The notes beneath the pieces are model-generated. The model was not told where the DNA came from. It saw only the letters and a list, made by a program, of their open reading frames with translations, and made no database searches. DNA of 64,000 nucleotides, taken from positions 930,001 through 994,000 of the forward strand of contig CP068450.1 of the NCBI GenBank assembly GCA_023518375.1, read 5' to 3'. Shown piece after piece: positions 24,090 through 35,323 of the stretch (the first letter of the stretch is position 1; each line of letters begins with the position of its first letter). Source of the stretch: Candidatus Hepatincola sp. Av. Lineage in GTDB: Bacteria; Pseudomonadota; Alphaproteobacteria; WRAU01; Hepatincolaceae. A program made the translations under genes and the position numbers.

Positions 24090-24824
24090 TTATTTCTCAC
24101 CATAATGAATACAAGCAATCCCAACACTTAAATTTTTATATCCTACATTCTTAAAGCCTGCTTGTTTTATTAATGTAGCAAACTCTTCTTGTTTAGGGAA
24201 TTTTCTTATACTTTCCACTAGGTAAGTATAGGCATCTTCATTTTTTGCTACATACTTACCAATTTTTGGAATAACTTTAAAAGACCAAGCATCATATAGT
24301 TTTGCAATAACTTCATTATCTACCTTAGAAAATTCTAAGCAAAAGAATTTAGAACCTACTTTTAATACTCGGTAAGCCTCAGCTAAAGCCTTTTCAATAT
24401 TAGTAACATTACGCAAACAAAAAGCTGTGCTATAACAATCTATCATATTATCCTTAATAGGTAAATTTTCAGCATTGGCACAAATAAAATCTATGGAAGA
24501 TACATAACCATGATTCAAACTTTTCTCTTTGCCATAATCTAACATATTATTATTAATATCTAATACAATAGCTTTTTTGCCTCCATGATTTAAAAAATCT
24601 ATGGCAATATCAGCCGTACCACCCCCTACATCTAATAAATTTTTGTTACAATTAGGCTCCAGCATTTTTACAAATTCTTTTTTCCATAAACGATGAGTAC
24701 CTCCACTCATTAAATCATTCATTAAATCATATTTACCTGATACACTATCAAAAACATTTTTTACTAATTTCACTTTTTCAGCTATATCAACGTTTTTAAA
24801 ACCAAAATGTGTACTTTTGACCAT
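24090..24824 (-). CDS. ubiE: Ubiquinone/menaquinone methyltransferase UbiE
   Basis: UbiE C-methylates the demethyl-quinone ring using SAM. The 244-residue protein has FDSVSGKYDLMNDLMSGGTHRLWKK near residue 27, LLDVGGGTADIAIDF (SAM site, about 64-78), and the YSTAFCLRNVTNIEKALAEAYRVLK block. The C-terminus is typical (GYKNLSVGIACIHYGEK). Adjacency to ubiB supports the quinone assignment. Confidence 0.95.
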   Translation of the reverse strand: MVKSTHFGFKNVDIAEKVKLVKNVFDSVSGKYDLMNDLMSGGTHRLWKKEFVKMLEPNCNKNLLDVGGGTADIAIDFLNHGGKKAIVLDINNNMLDYGKEKSLNHGYVSSIDFICANAENLPIKDNMIDCYSTAFCLRNVTNIEKALAEAYRVLKVGSKFFCLEFSKVDNEVIAKLYDAWSFKVIPKIGKYVAKNEDAYTYLVESIRKFPKQEEFATLIKQAGFKNVGYKNLSVGIACIHYGEK

Positions 24825-24913
24825 TTAATTCTTACCCTTATTAAATTAACTATTGCCATATATAATAAATAAATATAGCATTTTCTTAAGAAATTAAAAA
24901 ACTAATTACTATT

Positions 24914-25738
24914 ATGCCAGAACTACCTGAAGTAGAAAATATGGTACTTGCCCTTCAGGCTTGCCAACACCAAAAAATTGAAAAAGTATATTCTTCTTAT
25001 AAAAAACTTAGAAAACCTATACAATCCAATTTAACAGAATTACTGGAAAACTGTACTATTACTAGCATTTTTAGAAAAGCTAAGTATTTAATTTTTAACC
25101 TATCTAATAACTACTCTATTATTGCCCATGCTGGTATGAGTGGTAAATTTCTATTAACTACTCCTGCTAAAAACCAGATAGAAAAACACGATCATATAAT
25201 ATTATATTTAAGTAATAATACACTTGTTCGTTATAACGACCCTAGGCGATTCGGCTTATTTTATGTTACACCTACAAACACCTTAGAAGAAATATTCTTT
25301 CAAAATACTGGCATAGATGCTTTATCTAATGAGTTTAATAGCTCCTATTTACAAAATAAGCTGCATAAAATTTCAAACAACATTAAAAATACTTTGCTTA
25401 ACCAAAAAATTGTTGCAGGTATTGGTAACATTTATGCTTCTGAAGCTTTATTTTATTCTAAAATTAATCCTACAACTGTAGCTAATAGTTTAAATTCTAA
25501 ACAATTAGATATACTAATTACTAATATAAAAAAGGTTTTAGAAAAATCCATTAAACTAGGTGGCTCTACCTTAAAAGATTACAAAACCCCTCAAGGGGAA
25601 TCTGGCAACTTTCAAAATCATTTTGCTGTTTATGGGCGTGAAAAGCAAGCATGCTATACTAAAGGATGCCATAACCTTATTATCAAAATCACTCAAAATG
25701 GGCGTTCTACATATTATTGCCCTCATTGCCAACAATAG
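24914..25738 (+). CDS. mutM: Formamidopyrimidine-DNA glycosylase
   Basis: It removes 8-oxoguanine and ring-opened purines. The 274-residue protein begins MPELPEVENM, with catalytic P2 and E3, and has AHAGMSGKF, NDPRRFGLF and KIVAGIGNIYASEALF. It ends in a zinc finger (CYTKGCHNLI ... YYCPHCQQ). All known catalytic and zinc residues are intact. It is divergent from ubiE; rpsT begins 210 bases downstream with its own promoter. Confidence 0.96.
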   Translation: MPELPEVENMVLALQACQHQKIEKVYSSYKKLRKPIQSNLTELLENCTITSIFRKAKYLIFNLSNNYSIIAHAGMSGKFLLTTPAKNQIEKHDHIILYLSNNTLVRYNDPRRFGLFYVTPTNTLEEIFFQNTGIDALSNEFNSSYLQNKLHKISNNIKNTLLNQKIVAGIGNIYASEALFYSKINPTTVANSLNSKQLDILITNIKKVLEKSIKLGGSTLKDYKTPQGESGNFQNHFAVYGREKQACYTKGCHNLIIKITQNGRSTYYCPHCQQ

Positions 25739-25830
25739 ATAAAACATATAAATCTTTACTTATTTACACTTGTTAATGTAAAATACATACTACCTTAACT
25801 TTATTTAATAAGGCTTTTACTAAGTTTTAG

Positions 25831-25859
25831 TTGAAAAATATTTTATTCGGTACTATAAT
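25831..25859 (+). promoter_or_regulatory. Strong predicted promoter of rpsT-dnaA
   Basis: TTGAAA (25831-25836), a 17-base spacer and a perfect TATAAT (25854-25859) form the best sigma70-like promoter in the window. The predicted +1 is near 25866, which is exactly where the leader stem-loop starts. Confidence 0.75.
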
Positions 25860-25865
25860 AGTTTT

Positions 25866-25894
25866 GTACTTTAATATTACAAGTATTAAAGTAC
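25866..25894 (+). promoter_or_regulatory. Perfect 11-bp inverted repeat at the rpsT leader 5' end
   Basis: GTACTTTAATA (25866-25876) and TATTAAAGTAC (25884-25894) are perfect reverse complements around a 7-base loop. The repeat lies just downstream of the rpsT promoter and would form a stem-loop at the mRNA 5' end, or serve as an operator at +1. No T-run follows, so a terminator is less likely. Confidence 0.55.
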
Positions 25895-25948
25895 TTTGAT
25901 TATACCCTAATAACTATTAAAAATTATTTTATAAGGTAACAAAAGAAT

Positions 25949-26212
25949 ATGGCAAACACAGCAAGTGCTAAAAAAAGAATACGTCAAACATTAAAAAAAA
26001 CTGTTATTAATAAAAGCAGAATGAATAAATTAAGAACTTTTGTAAGAAAAGTAGAAGATGCTATTAAAGAAAACAATGGCGAAGCAGCTAATAAAGCTTT
26101 TCAAGTAGCTCAATCAGTAATTGCGTCTACTGCACAAAAAGGTACTATACATAAAAACACAGCTAGAAGAAAAATTTCTAGGCTTCATGCACGTATCAAG
26201 TCTTTAACTTAA
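25949..26212 (+). CDS. rpsT: 30S ribosomal protein S20
   Basis: An 87-residue basic protein starting MANTASAKKRIRQTLKK and containing GTIHKNTARRKISRLHARI, both hallmarks of S20. It has a Shine-Dalgarno TAAGGTAA upstream. dnaA starts 8 bases after it and has no Shine-Dalgarno of its own, so dnaA translation may depend on that of rpsT. Confidence 0.97.
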   Translation: MANTASAKKRIRQTLKKTVINKSRMNKLRTFVRKVEDAIKENNGEAANKAFQVAQSVIASTAQKGTIHKNTARRKISRLHARIKSLT

Positions 26213-26220
26213 TGTAATAA

Positions 26221-27579
26221 ATGGAAACAGCACAAAAAGTAAACTTTGATTGGGATTTATTAATTAGTAAAATTCAGCAAACTTTAGATGATATTTCCTT
26301 TGAAAGTTGGATAAAACCCATTACTTTTCAAGAAATAGATAAAGACATTTTACGTATTACTGCTCCTTCAAGGTTTATGAAAGACTGGATTGTTAACAAC
26401 TACTCTCAATTACTAATTTCTGAAGCTAATAAAATTCTACCAAATATAAAACATTTAGATATTATTTTAGTAGATAACTATAAAATAGATATACCCATTC
26501 CCACTTCCGAATTTAATGAAGATATCAAAGACTCCATTAGTTTAAATGTTAAATTACAAATTCCTTTAAACCCTAATTACACATTTAATAATTTTGTGGT
26601 AGGTAAACCTAATGAATTTGCTTACAATGCAGCATTGACTGTTGCGAAATTAGAATCCAATAAATTTAACCCTTTATTTATTCATGGAGGAGTTGGTTTA
26701 GGGAAAACTCATTTAATGCATTCTATAGCATGGCAAATTCAAACTGAACACCCTAATAAAAAGGTTTTATATGTAACGGCTGAAAAATTTGCTAATTTAT
26801 TTATTATGGCCTTAAGAGAAAAAAATATTTTTTCTTTTAAGGAACTATTTCGTAACATTGATGTGTTAATGATTGATGATTTCCAATTCCTTGCGGGTAA
26901 AGAACAAACCCAAGAGGAATTCTTTCATACCTTCAACGCTTTACTATCTCAAGGGAAAAAAATTGTTCTTTCAGCTGATAAATCTCCTTTAAGTTTAGAT
27001 AGAATTGAAGATAGAATTCTTTCTCGGTTACAAGCTGGCTTATCTGTTGATATTCATGCTACCACTTATGAATTAAGAGTAGGCATTTTAGAAACTAAAA
27101 TTGAACAATTTAAAATAGTTATCCCCAAAGAAGTGATTGCCTTTATTGCCCAAAGTGTAACTTCTAATGTACGGGAATTAGAAGGTGCCTTAAATAGAAT
27201 AATCTCTTATCATCAGTTAATGAAAACAAAAATAGATCTAGATATGGCTATGAATGTTTTAGAAGATATTCTAAAACATCACAATAAAACTATTAATATT
27301 GAATTAATCCAAAAAAAAGTTGCTGAATACTATACTGTAAAATTAGCTGATCTTAGCTCTATAAGAAAAGATAAAACTACAGCTATGGCAAGGCATATTG
27401 CTATGTATTTAGCAAAACAACTTACTAAAGCATCATTACCAGAAATTGGTAGAAAATTTGGTGGTAGAGATCACTCTACTGTTATTTATTCTGTGAATAA
27501 AATTGCAGGATTATTAAAACAAAATATGAATTTAGAAAATGAAATTAAAGCACTAACATTAATTATTCAAAAAAGTTAG
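26221..27579 (+). CDS. dnaA: Chromosomal replication initiator DnaA
   Basis: DnaA opens the origin. The 452-residue protein shows domain I at the N-terminus (SFESWIKPITF), a short linker, and an AAA+ domain III with FIHGGVGLGKTHLMHSI (about residue 155) and VLMIDDFQFLAGK. The arginine-finger region DRILSRLQAGLSVD follows. DNA-binding domain IV carries PEIGRKFGGRDHSTVIYSV (about 405-423). All functional motifs are intact. It is part of an rpsT-dnaA unit, with dnaN 108 bases downstream. Confidence 0.97.
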   Translation: METAQKVNFDWDLLISKIQQTLDDISFESWIKPITFQEIDKDILRITAPSRFMKDWIVNNYSQLLISEANKILPNIKHLDIILVDNYKIDIPIPTSEFNEDIKDSISLNVKLQIPLNPNYTFNNFVVGKPNEFAYNAALTVAKLESNKFNPLFIHGGVGLGKTHLMHSIAWQIQTEHPNKKVLYVTAEKFANLFIMALREKNIFSFKELFRNIDVLMIDDFQFLAGKEQTQEEFFHTFNALLSQGKKIVLSADKSPLSLDRIEDRILSRLQAGLSVDIHATTYELRVGILETKIEQFKIVIPKEVIAFIAQSVTSNVRELEGALNRIISYHQLMKTKIDLDMAMNVLEDILKHHNKTINIELIQKKVAEYYTVKLADLSSIRKDKTTAMARHIAMYLAKQLTKASLPEIGRKFGGRDHSTVIYSVNKIAGLLKQNMNLENEIKALTLIIQKS

Positions 27580-27687
27580 AATAAACTCCTAAATAATAGG
27601 ATAAAATAAATATGTATATGAAAAATATTTATTAAAAATTAACAATTATGTTATTATTAGTGTTATTGTAACTGAAAAGAGGTCTAC

Positions 27688-28797
27688 ATGAAATTCACGC
27701 TTGAATCAACTACTCTATTAAATATTTTAGAAAACATGCAAGGCGTAGTAGATAAAAGGAATATCACACCTATTTTATCTAATGTTCGTATTCATGCTGA
27801 CAATGGAACTTTAGTATTTAACGCCACAAACATGGATTTAGATGTTGTAGAAACTTTACCTGCTCAAATTGAAACAGGTGGAGCAACCACAACTAACTTA
27901 ACAATGCTTCTAGAAACAGCAAAAAGATTACCTAAAAATGTTAACGTAAATTTTACATTAGAAGGTGAAAAATTAAATCTCCAAAGTGGAAAATTTAAAG
28001 GTAGTTTTGCTTGTTTACCTGTTGAAGATTTCCCCACTGTAAATTCCGATGAATTCCCAAGTAGTTTTAAAATTAATAAAGATGATCTGAAACATTTATT
28101 AGATAAAACTAAGTTTGCTGTTTCCTTAGATGAAACTCGCTATTACTTAAATGGAATTTATTTTCATACTTTAACTAAAGATAAAAAAAAGATCCTTAAA
28201 GCTGTAGCAACTGATGGGCATCGCCTAGCCGCCGTTGAGGTTCCTTGTGATAATGCTATCAACATTGATGAAGGCATTATTATCCCTAAAAAAGCTGTTG
28301 ATGAACTATCTAAAATTATAGATAAAAGCACTGATACGGAAGTTACTATAGAATCAAGTGCAACTAAAGTATGTTTTAAATTTAATAATTTAGTTTTAAC
28401 CTCAAAGCTAATTAGTGGTAATTTCCCTAATTACAATAAGGTTATCCCTAATAACGATAAAATAATTACCGTCAATAAAAAACTTTTTATTGATGCAGTT
28501 AATTTAGTATCAACCTGCTCTGATGATAAGCTAAAAGCTATTAAATTAGATATAAATGATAAACAAATTAGAATAACAGCTAATAGAGAAACAGCTTTAG
28601 GGGAAGATGTTATAGATATTGAAGAAGCTATAGAACCAGTAACTGCTTGTTTTAATGCTAAATATATCAGTGATATTTGCCAACTTATTACTACCGATAA
28701 AGTAGTAATTCAATTAGCTAGTGACTCTAAACCAGCTCTTATTAAAAAGCATGGCGAAGATGATGAAATTTTTGTGGTAATGCCAATGCGTTTATAG
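27688..28797 (+). CDS. dnaN: DNA polymerase III beta clamp
   Basis: The sliding clamp, 369 residues, of normal length with three repeated clamp domains. Typical segments are LLNILENMQGVVDKRNITPILSNV at the N-terminus, YYLNGIYFH and VATDGHRLA in the second domain, and the C-terminal FVVMPMRL, which forms the partner-binding pocket edge. It has a Shine-Dalgarno-like AAGAGG 7 bases upstream. recF follows within 6 bases. Confidence 0.97.
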   Translation: MKFTLESTTLLNILENMQGVVDKRNITPILSNVRIHADNGTLVFNATNMDLDVVETLPAQIETGGATTTNLTMLLETAKRLPKNVNVNFTLEGEKLNLQSGKFKGSFACLPVEDFPTVNSDEFPSSFKINKDDLKHLLDKTKFAVSLDETRYYLNGIYFHTLTKDKKKILKAVATDGHRLAAVEVPCDNAINIDEGIIIPKKAVDELSKIIDKSTDTEVTIESSATKVCFKFNNLVLTSKLISGNFPNYNKVIPNNDKIITVNKKLFIDAVNLVSTCSDDKLKAIKLDINDKQIRITANRETALGEDVIDIEEAIEPVTACFNAKYISDICQLITTDKVVIQLASDSKPALIKKHGEDDEIFVVMPMRL

Positions 28798-28803
28798 AAT
28801 TAC

Positions 28804-29931
28804 ATGCTTCCTTCAAAATTTTGTGTGATTAATTCTGTAACTTTAAAAAATTTTAGAAACTACCATAATTTTTCTTTACCCATTTCTGAAAAACTTATAG
28901 TAATATACGGTGCCAATGGAATTGGCAAAACTTCTATTTTAGAAGGTATCTCCTTATTTGCCGCAGGGAAAGGTTTAAAAGGTGAAAAGTTAGAAACTCT
29001 ACTGCAACATAATGCATCTAATGCTTATTTAAGCCTTCAAACCCTTAACCATTTAGGTGTACAACATTTAGAACTAAGTATTGAACCAAATAAAGAAAAT
29101 AATGGGTTAAGAAAATTATACTATACTAGTGGTAAACAATTAACTTCTAAACAGTTACTTCATAATTATCTTGATTGTATTTGGCTAACTCCACAAATGG
29201 ATAATTTCTTTTTACAAGATAACAATCATAAAAGAAAATTCCTAGATAAAATGATTTATACCTTAGATAAAACTCATTTAACTCGTATCAATGAATATGA
29301 TAAACTTATTAAAGAACGGAATCGTATTTTAACTTTTTCTCCGAATAATAATTCATGGTTAAATGTGTTAGACCAACAAATTGTTGAATATGCTATACCT
29401 ATTGTAGCTTCTCGTATGGCATTTTTGCATAAAATGAATAATATTTTACAAGCAGAAAATACAAAGTATAAAGTAGAGCTTTCTTTTAATGGAGCTATTG
29501 AAACCTTATTCCAAGAACATCAGTTTGCTGTGATGGTAGAAAAATTATTTTACCAACAATTATTAGAAAATAGAGAAATAGATAAACAAAGTAAGACCAC
29601 AAATTTAGGATCCCATAAAAGTAAACTCCTAGCTGTATCTTACCTTAATAAACAACCTTGCGATAGTATGTCTACAGGTGAACAAAAAATGATGCTCCTA
29701 TACATAATTTCAGCCTTTGCTAAATTATGTATTATGGAAAAAAATAATAAACCAATTTTACTCTTAGATGAATTACATATCCATTTAGATGCTAACAATA
29801 CTTATATCATTCTCCAAAATCTTATGGAACATGGGTGCCAAATTTTTATTACCACAACTAGCCCTAATTTATATCAAGATTTATCTAAGATTCAATTTAT
29901 TAATTTAGATAATATAAACAATGTACTCTAA
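28804..29931 (+). CDS. recF: DNA replication and repair protein RecF
   Basis: RecF loads RecA at gaps together with RecO and RecR. The 375-residue protein has VTLKNFRNYHNF, Walker A YGANGIGKTSILEGI (about 37-51), DCIWLTPQMDNFF, and the signature region SYLNKQPCDSMSTGEQKMM. Walker B is ILLLDELHIHLD. The stop overlaps the start of the MATE transporter by 11 bases. Confidence 0.94.
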   Translation: MLPSKFCVINSVTLKNFRNYHNFSLPISEKLIVIYGANGIGKTSILEGISLFAAGKGLKGEKLETLLQHNASNAYLSLQTLNHLGVQHLELSIEPNKENNGLRKLYYTSGKQLTSKQLLHNYLDCIWLTPQMDNFFLQDNNHKRKFLDKMIYTLDKTHLTRINEYDKLIKERNRILTFSPNNNSWLNVLDQQIVEYAIPIVASRMAFLHKMNNILQAENTKYKVELSFNGAIETLFQEHQFAVMVEKLFYQQLLENREIDKQSKTTNLGSHKSKLLAVSYLNKQPCDSMSTGEQKMMLLYIISAFAKLCIMEKNNKPILLLDELHIHLDANNTYIILQNLMEHGCQIFITTTSPNLYQDLSKIQFINLDNINNVL

Positions 29932-31261
29932 AAAAGAATTTTACAAAGCGTATGCTGTTATGCTTTTCCCTTTATTACTACAACAATTTATTAATACCAG
30001 CCTTAATTTAGTTGATAATTTAATGGTAGGTCAATTAGGTGTACAGGCTATTTCAGCAGTAGGTTTTGCTAATAAATTATATTTTTTATTTGTTATTACA
30101 ATTTTTGGAGCTTTAGGGGGCTGCTCTATTTTTATTTCCCAGTATTTTGGTAATCGCAATTATCGGGCTATTAGAAAGGTATTTGCTATTATTATTTCCA
30201 TTGGTTTTATGGTTAGCCTTGTTTATAGTGCAATAGCTTTTTTTGGTGCAGAAAGATTTTTACAACTCTTTTCTAAGGAACCTGCAATTATTAAACAAGG
30301 AAGTAGCTATTTACACATTATTGCCATTAGCTTTATCTTTAATGCTTTATCTTTAGCTTTTACATATAGTTTACGAGCTATGGGATTTAACAAAATAGTA
30401 TTAGGTATTGCTATTTTAGTAACCGGTTGCAACACTATTCTAAATTATTTTCTTATCTATGGTAATGGTTTTTTCCCTAAATTAGAAGTTAAAGGTGCAG
30501 CTCTTGCCACCACTATTGCTAGGTTTATAGAAATTTGTTGTTTTGTATATTTATTTTGCCAAACAAAGTATCATCTTAGAAATCATTTTTCATCTTATTT
30601 TTGGCTTTCTAAAAAAGTAATAAAATCTATAATTAATGTTTCTATCCCTATTGTTTTTAACGAATTTCTTTGGGCTTTAGGGACTACCATTTTATTTATT
30701 GCCTATGCTCAACTTGGAACTTCCGCAGGTGTAGCGGCTAATATTTCTGATGTATTAATTAGTATTTCTCTTATTATTTTTATGGGAGCCTCTACTACAG
30801 CTAATATTCTTATTGCCCAAACTATTGGTTCTGGTAACTCGCACAAGGCATTTTGGTTAAGCGATCAAATCATGCAAATTTCCTTATTACTTTCTTTACT
30901 TACCACTATTATCTGTTTTTTTAGTATTAAACCACTTTTAGGCTTTTATGCCCTTGATGCTACTACCTACCAAATTACTAAAAAAGTTTTAATAATCATA
31001 AGTATTGCTATATTTTTTAAAATGATTAACTGGACAATTATTATAGGTATTCTAAGAGCTGGAGGAGATACCAAATGGGCCTTTTTAATAGATGTAACTC
31101 CCCTCTTTGTTTATGCTATCCCTGTTGCTTTTTTTGCTAGCATGTATTTAAAATTAGATATATATATGGTAGTGCTATTAGCTAATATTGAAGAAATTAT
31201 TAAAATCATAATTGCCTTTGCCCGCTACCGTTCTAAAAAATGGATTCTACAAATTATTTAA
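29921..31261 (+). CDS. MATE-family multidrug efflux transporter
   Basis: A 446-residue membrane protein with about twelve hydrophobic segments. It begins with the MATE pattern MLFPLLLQQFINTSLNLVDNLMVGQLG and has FGALGGCSIFISQYFGNRNY. The C-lobe counterpart is VFNEFLWALG and GASTTANILIAQTIGSGN. It would be a sodium- or proton-driven exporter of cationic compounds in the inner membrane; the substrate cannot be told. It overlaps recF by 11 bases, so it is translationally coupled to a replication gene. Confidence 0.92.
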   Translation: MYSKKEFYKAYAVMLFPLLLQQFINTSLNLVDNLMVGQLGVQAISAVGFANKLYFLFVITIFGALGGCSIFISQYFGNRNYRAIRKVFAIIISIGFMVSLVYSAIAFFGAERFLQLFSKEPAIIKQGSSYLHIIAISFIFNALSLAFTYSLRAMGFNKIVLGIAILVTGCNTILNYFLIYGNGFFPKLEVKGAALATTIARFIEICCFVYLFCQTKYHLRNHFSSYFWLSKKVIKSIINVSIPIVFNEFLWALGTTILFIAYAQLGTSAGVAANISDVLISISLIIFMGASTTANILIAQTIGSGNSHKAFWLSDQIMQISLLLSLLTTIICFFSIKPLLGFYALDATTYQITKKVLIIISIAIFFKMINWTIIIGILRAGGDTKWAFLIDVTPLFVYAIPVAFFASMYLKLDIYMVVLLANIEEIIKIIIAFARYRSKKWILQII

Positions 31262-31298
31262 CTACTACACTAATATACTCCATTTACACATATTGCCA

Positions 31299-31327
31299 TT
31301 GAAAAACAAGGAATTATAAGCTATACT
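31299..31327 (+). promoter_or_regulatory. Predicted gyrB promoter
   Basis: TTGAAA (31299-31304), a 17-base spacer and TATACT (31322-31327) lie in the gap between the MATE gene and gyrB. The leader would be about 53 bases. Supercoiling-sensitive expression is known for gyrB in other bacteria but cannot be judged here. Confidence 0.65.
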
Positions 31328-31371
31328 GTTTATGGAATAAATGCTAATACACATAGCACATAGAATACTAG

Positions 31372-33813
<2,442 letters not shown>

Positions 33814-33821
33814 AAAAAAAG

Positions 33822-34532
33822 ATGTTCCCTATTCAACAATTATCTCTCCAAAAATTTATCAATACTCTACTTGGTTTTAGTTTATTTTTATTAGCGGCAT
33901 GTACTCCTTCTCCTGAAAAAATTAATATGGTTAAACCTAAATCAGGTACTATTCACGAAACTTATAGCTATTGGTTCTTTACTAAAGATAAAGATAAATG
34001 TTATATTTTTTCTTTTCCTATTAGTTCTTATGGGCATTATTTGAATCGTAACTTGCACTATATTTTAATTAATCAAAATAAAGAAACTTTAGTATATGCA
34101 GGGCGTAATTATTTGGCAAACTCTAAGGCACGTTTAGAAATTGCCAATATTAGCATTTTCTTTGATACTGTAGGAGCCGAAGCTTGGACTATTGATGATA
34201 GTTTTGTTATTAGTAAATTTTTAGATGAAAATAATAAGTTTTTTCTATTTTTTAGTTCTTTAGATCCTAATAACCAAGCTACTAATCAAAACAATGATGA
34301 AATAATAGAAGCACCAAAAGAGAATGCTGAAGAAATACCTAATGATATTCTTAATAATTCCGCTAATGTTAATAATAAAGGCAGTTACGTTGTAGATAAA
34401 TATGCCTTAGATGGTTTTCAGGCAGCTTTACAAACCATGGATACTAATTGTAAAAGTACTACTACTAAACCGCAAGCACTAAGTAAAACTTCACAACCTG
34501 TAAATTCTGAACCTAATAATATTAATTCTTAA
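33822..34532 (+). CDS. IalB-family lipoprotein
   Basis: The 236-residue protein begins with a signal peptide ending LFLLAAC, a lipobox with the cysteine near residue 27. The mature part resembles the invasion-associated locus B (IalB) family. It has YWFFTKDKDKCYIFSFP near the start, a middle section ending GAEAWTIDDSFVISKFL, and DKYALDGFQAALQTMDTNC, the counterpart of the family's terminal block. A low-complexity N/E insert interrupts it at about 149-185. IalB itself is tied to erythrocyte invasion in Bartonella, but the family is general in Alphaproteobacteria. Probably co-transcribed with gyrB. Confidence 0.7.
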   Translation: MFPIQQLSLQKFINTLLGFSLFLLAACTPSPEKINMVKPKSGTIHETYSYWFFTKDKDKCYIFSFPISSYGHYLNRNLHYILINQNKETLVYAGRNYLANSKARLEIANISIFFDTVGAEAWTIDDSFVISKFLDENNKFFLFFSSLDPNNQATNQNNDEIIEAPKENAEEIPNDILNNSANVNNKGSYVVDKYALDGFQAALQTMDTNCKSTTTKPQALSKTSQPVNSEPNNINS

Positions 34533-34563
34533 GGTAATAGAATTGGTATTCAATCTTATTAAC

Positions 34564-34582
34564 CTTGCTAGTAAATAGCAAG
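34564..34582. terminator. Hairpin between convergent IalB-like gene and lptB
   Basis: CTTGCTA (34564-34570), loop GTAAA, TAGCAAG (34576-34582). A perfect 7-bp stem sits in the 53-base convergent gap. It lacks a T-run on either side, so at most it is a weak bidirectional terminator or an RNA 3'-end stabiliser. Confidence 0.35.
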
Positions 34583-34585
34583 CAA

Positions 34586-35323
34586 TTATTGAAAACTATT
34601 ACCTAAATAGGTACGGCGTACCTCAGGATTATTCATCACTTCATCTTTATGACCAGAAAATAGTATCTTACCATCGTATAAAATATAAGCTTCATCTACT
34701 ACATTTAAAGTTTCAATTACATTATGGTCAGTAATTAAAATACCAATTCCTCGTTGCTTTAATCCCTGAATTAAACTACGTAGTTCTGCAACAGCAATAG
34801 GATCTACCCCAGCAAAAGGTTCATCTAATAAAATAAAACTAGGGTTTGAAGCTAAAGTTCTAGCAATTTCTACTCTTCGTCGCTCACCACCAGATAAAGC
34901 CATAGCAGGAGATTTTCTAATATGAGCAATATCAAAGTCTTGTAATAATTCACTTAATTTATGTTTTCTTTCTTCTTTATTATGATAATAAATTTCTAGA
35001 ATAGATTCTATATTATCCTCAACATTAAGTCCTCTAAAAATAGAGGTATCTTGAGGTAAATAACCCATACCCATACGAGCTCGTTGGTACATTGGGTAAT
35101 CTTTAATATCTTCACCATTTAAGAAAACTTTACCATCATCTGGGTACAATAAACCTGCAATAATATAGAATAAAGTAGTTTTACCAGAACCATTAGTACC
35201 TAGTAAACCTACTATTTCTGAAGTATTAATAGCTAAGTTAATACCTTTTAAAACATGACGTTTACCAAAATACTTTTGAATATTTTGAACTTCTATACTA
35301 TTAGTTATTGTTTTTTTTCTCAT
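34586..35323 (-). CDS. lptB: LPS export ABC transporter ATPase LptB
   Basis: The cytoplasmic ATPase that powers LPS extraction by LptFGC. The 245-residue protein has Walker A LLGTNGSGKTT, Q-loop YLPQDTSIFRGL, signature ALSGGERRRVEIARTLA, Walker B FILLDEPFAGVDP and switch histidine TDHNV. These closely follow the LptB consensus, including the FRGL after the Q-loop. It overlaps the end of the lptC-lptA fusion by 23 bases. LptF and LptG are not in the window. Confidence 0.96.
   Translation of the reverse strand: MRKKTITNSIEVQNIQKYFGKRHVLKGINLAINTSEIVGLLGTNGSGKTTLFYIIAGLLYPDDGKVFLNGEDIKDYPMYQRARMGMGYLPQDTSIFRGLNVEDNIESILEIYYHNKEERKHKLSELLQDFDIAHIRKSPAMALSGGERRRVEIARTLASNPSFILLDEPFAGVDPIAVAELRSLIQGLKQRGIGILITDHNVIETLNVVDEAYILYDGKILFSGHKDEVMNNPEVRRTYLGNSFQ

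Noticed and set aside
25739-25948. Candidate replication origin next to dnaA
   Set aside because: The strand switch near 24.85 kb and an AT-rich gap are suggestive, but no TTATCCACA-type DnaA boxes were found by eye. Alphaproteobacterial origins are often away from dnaA. A cumulative GC-skew plot of the whole genome would decide.
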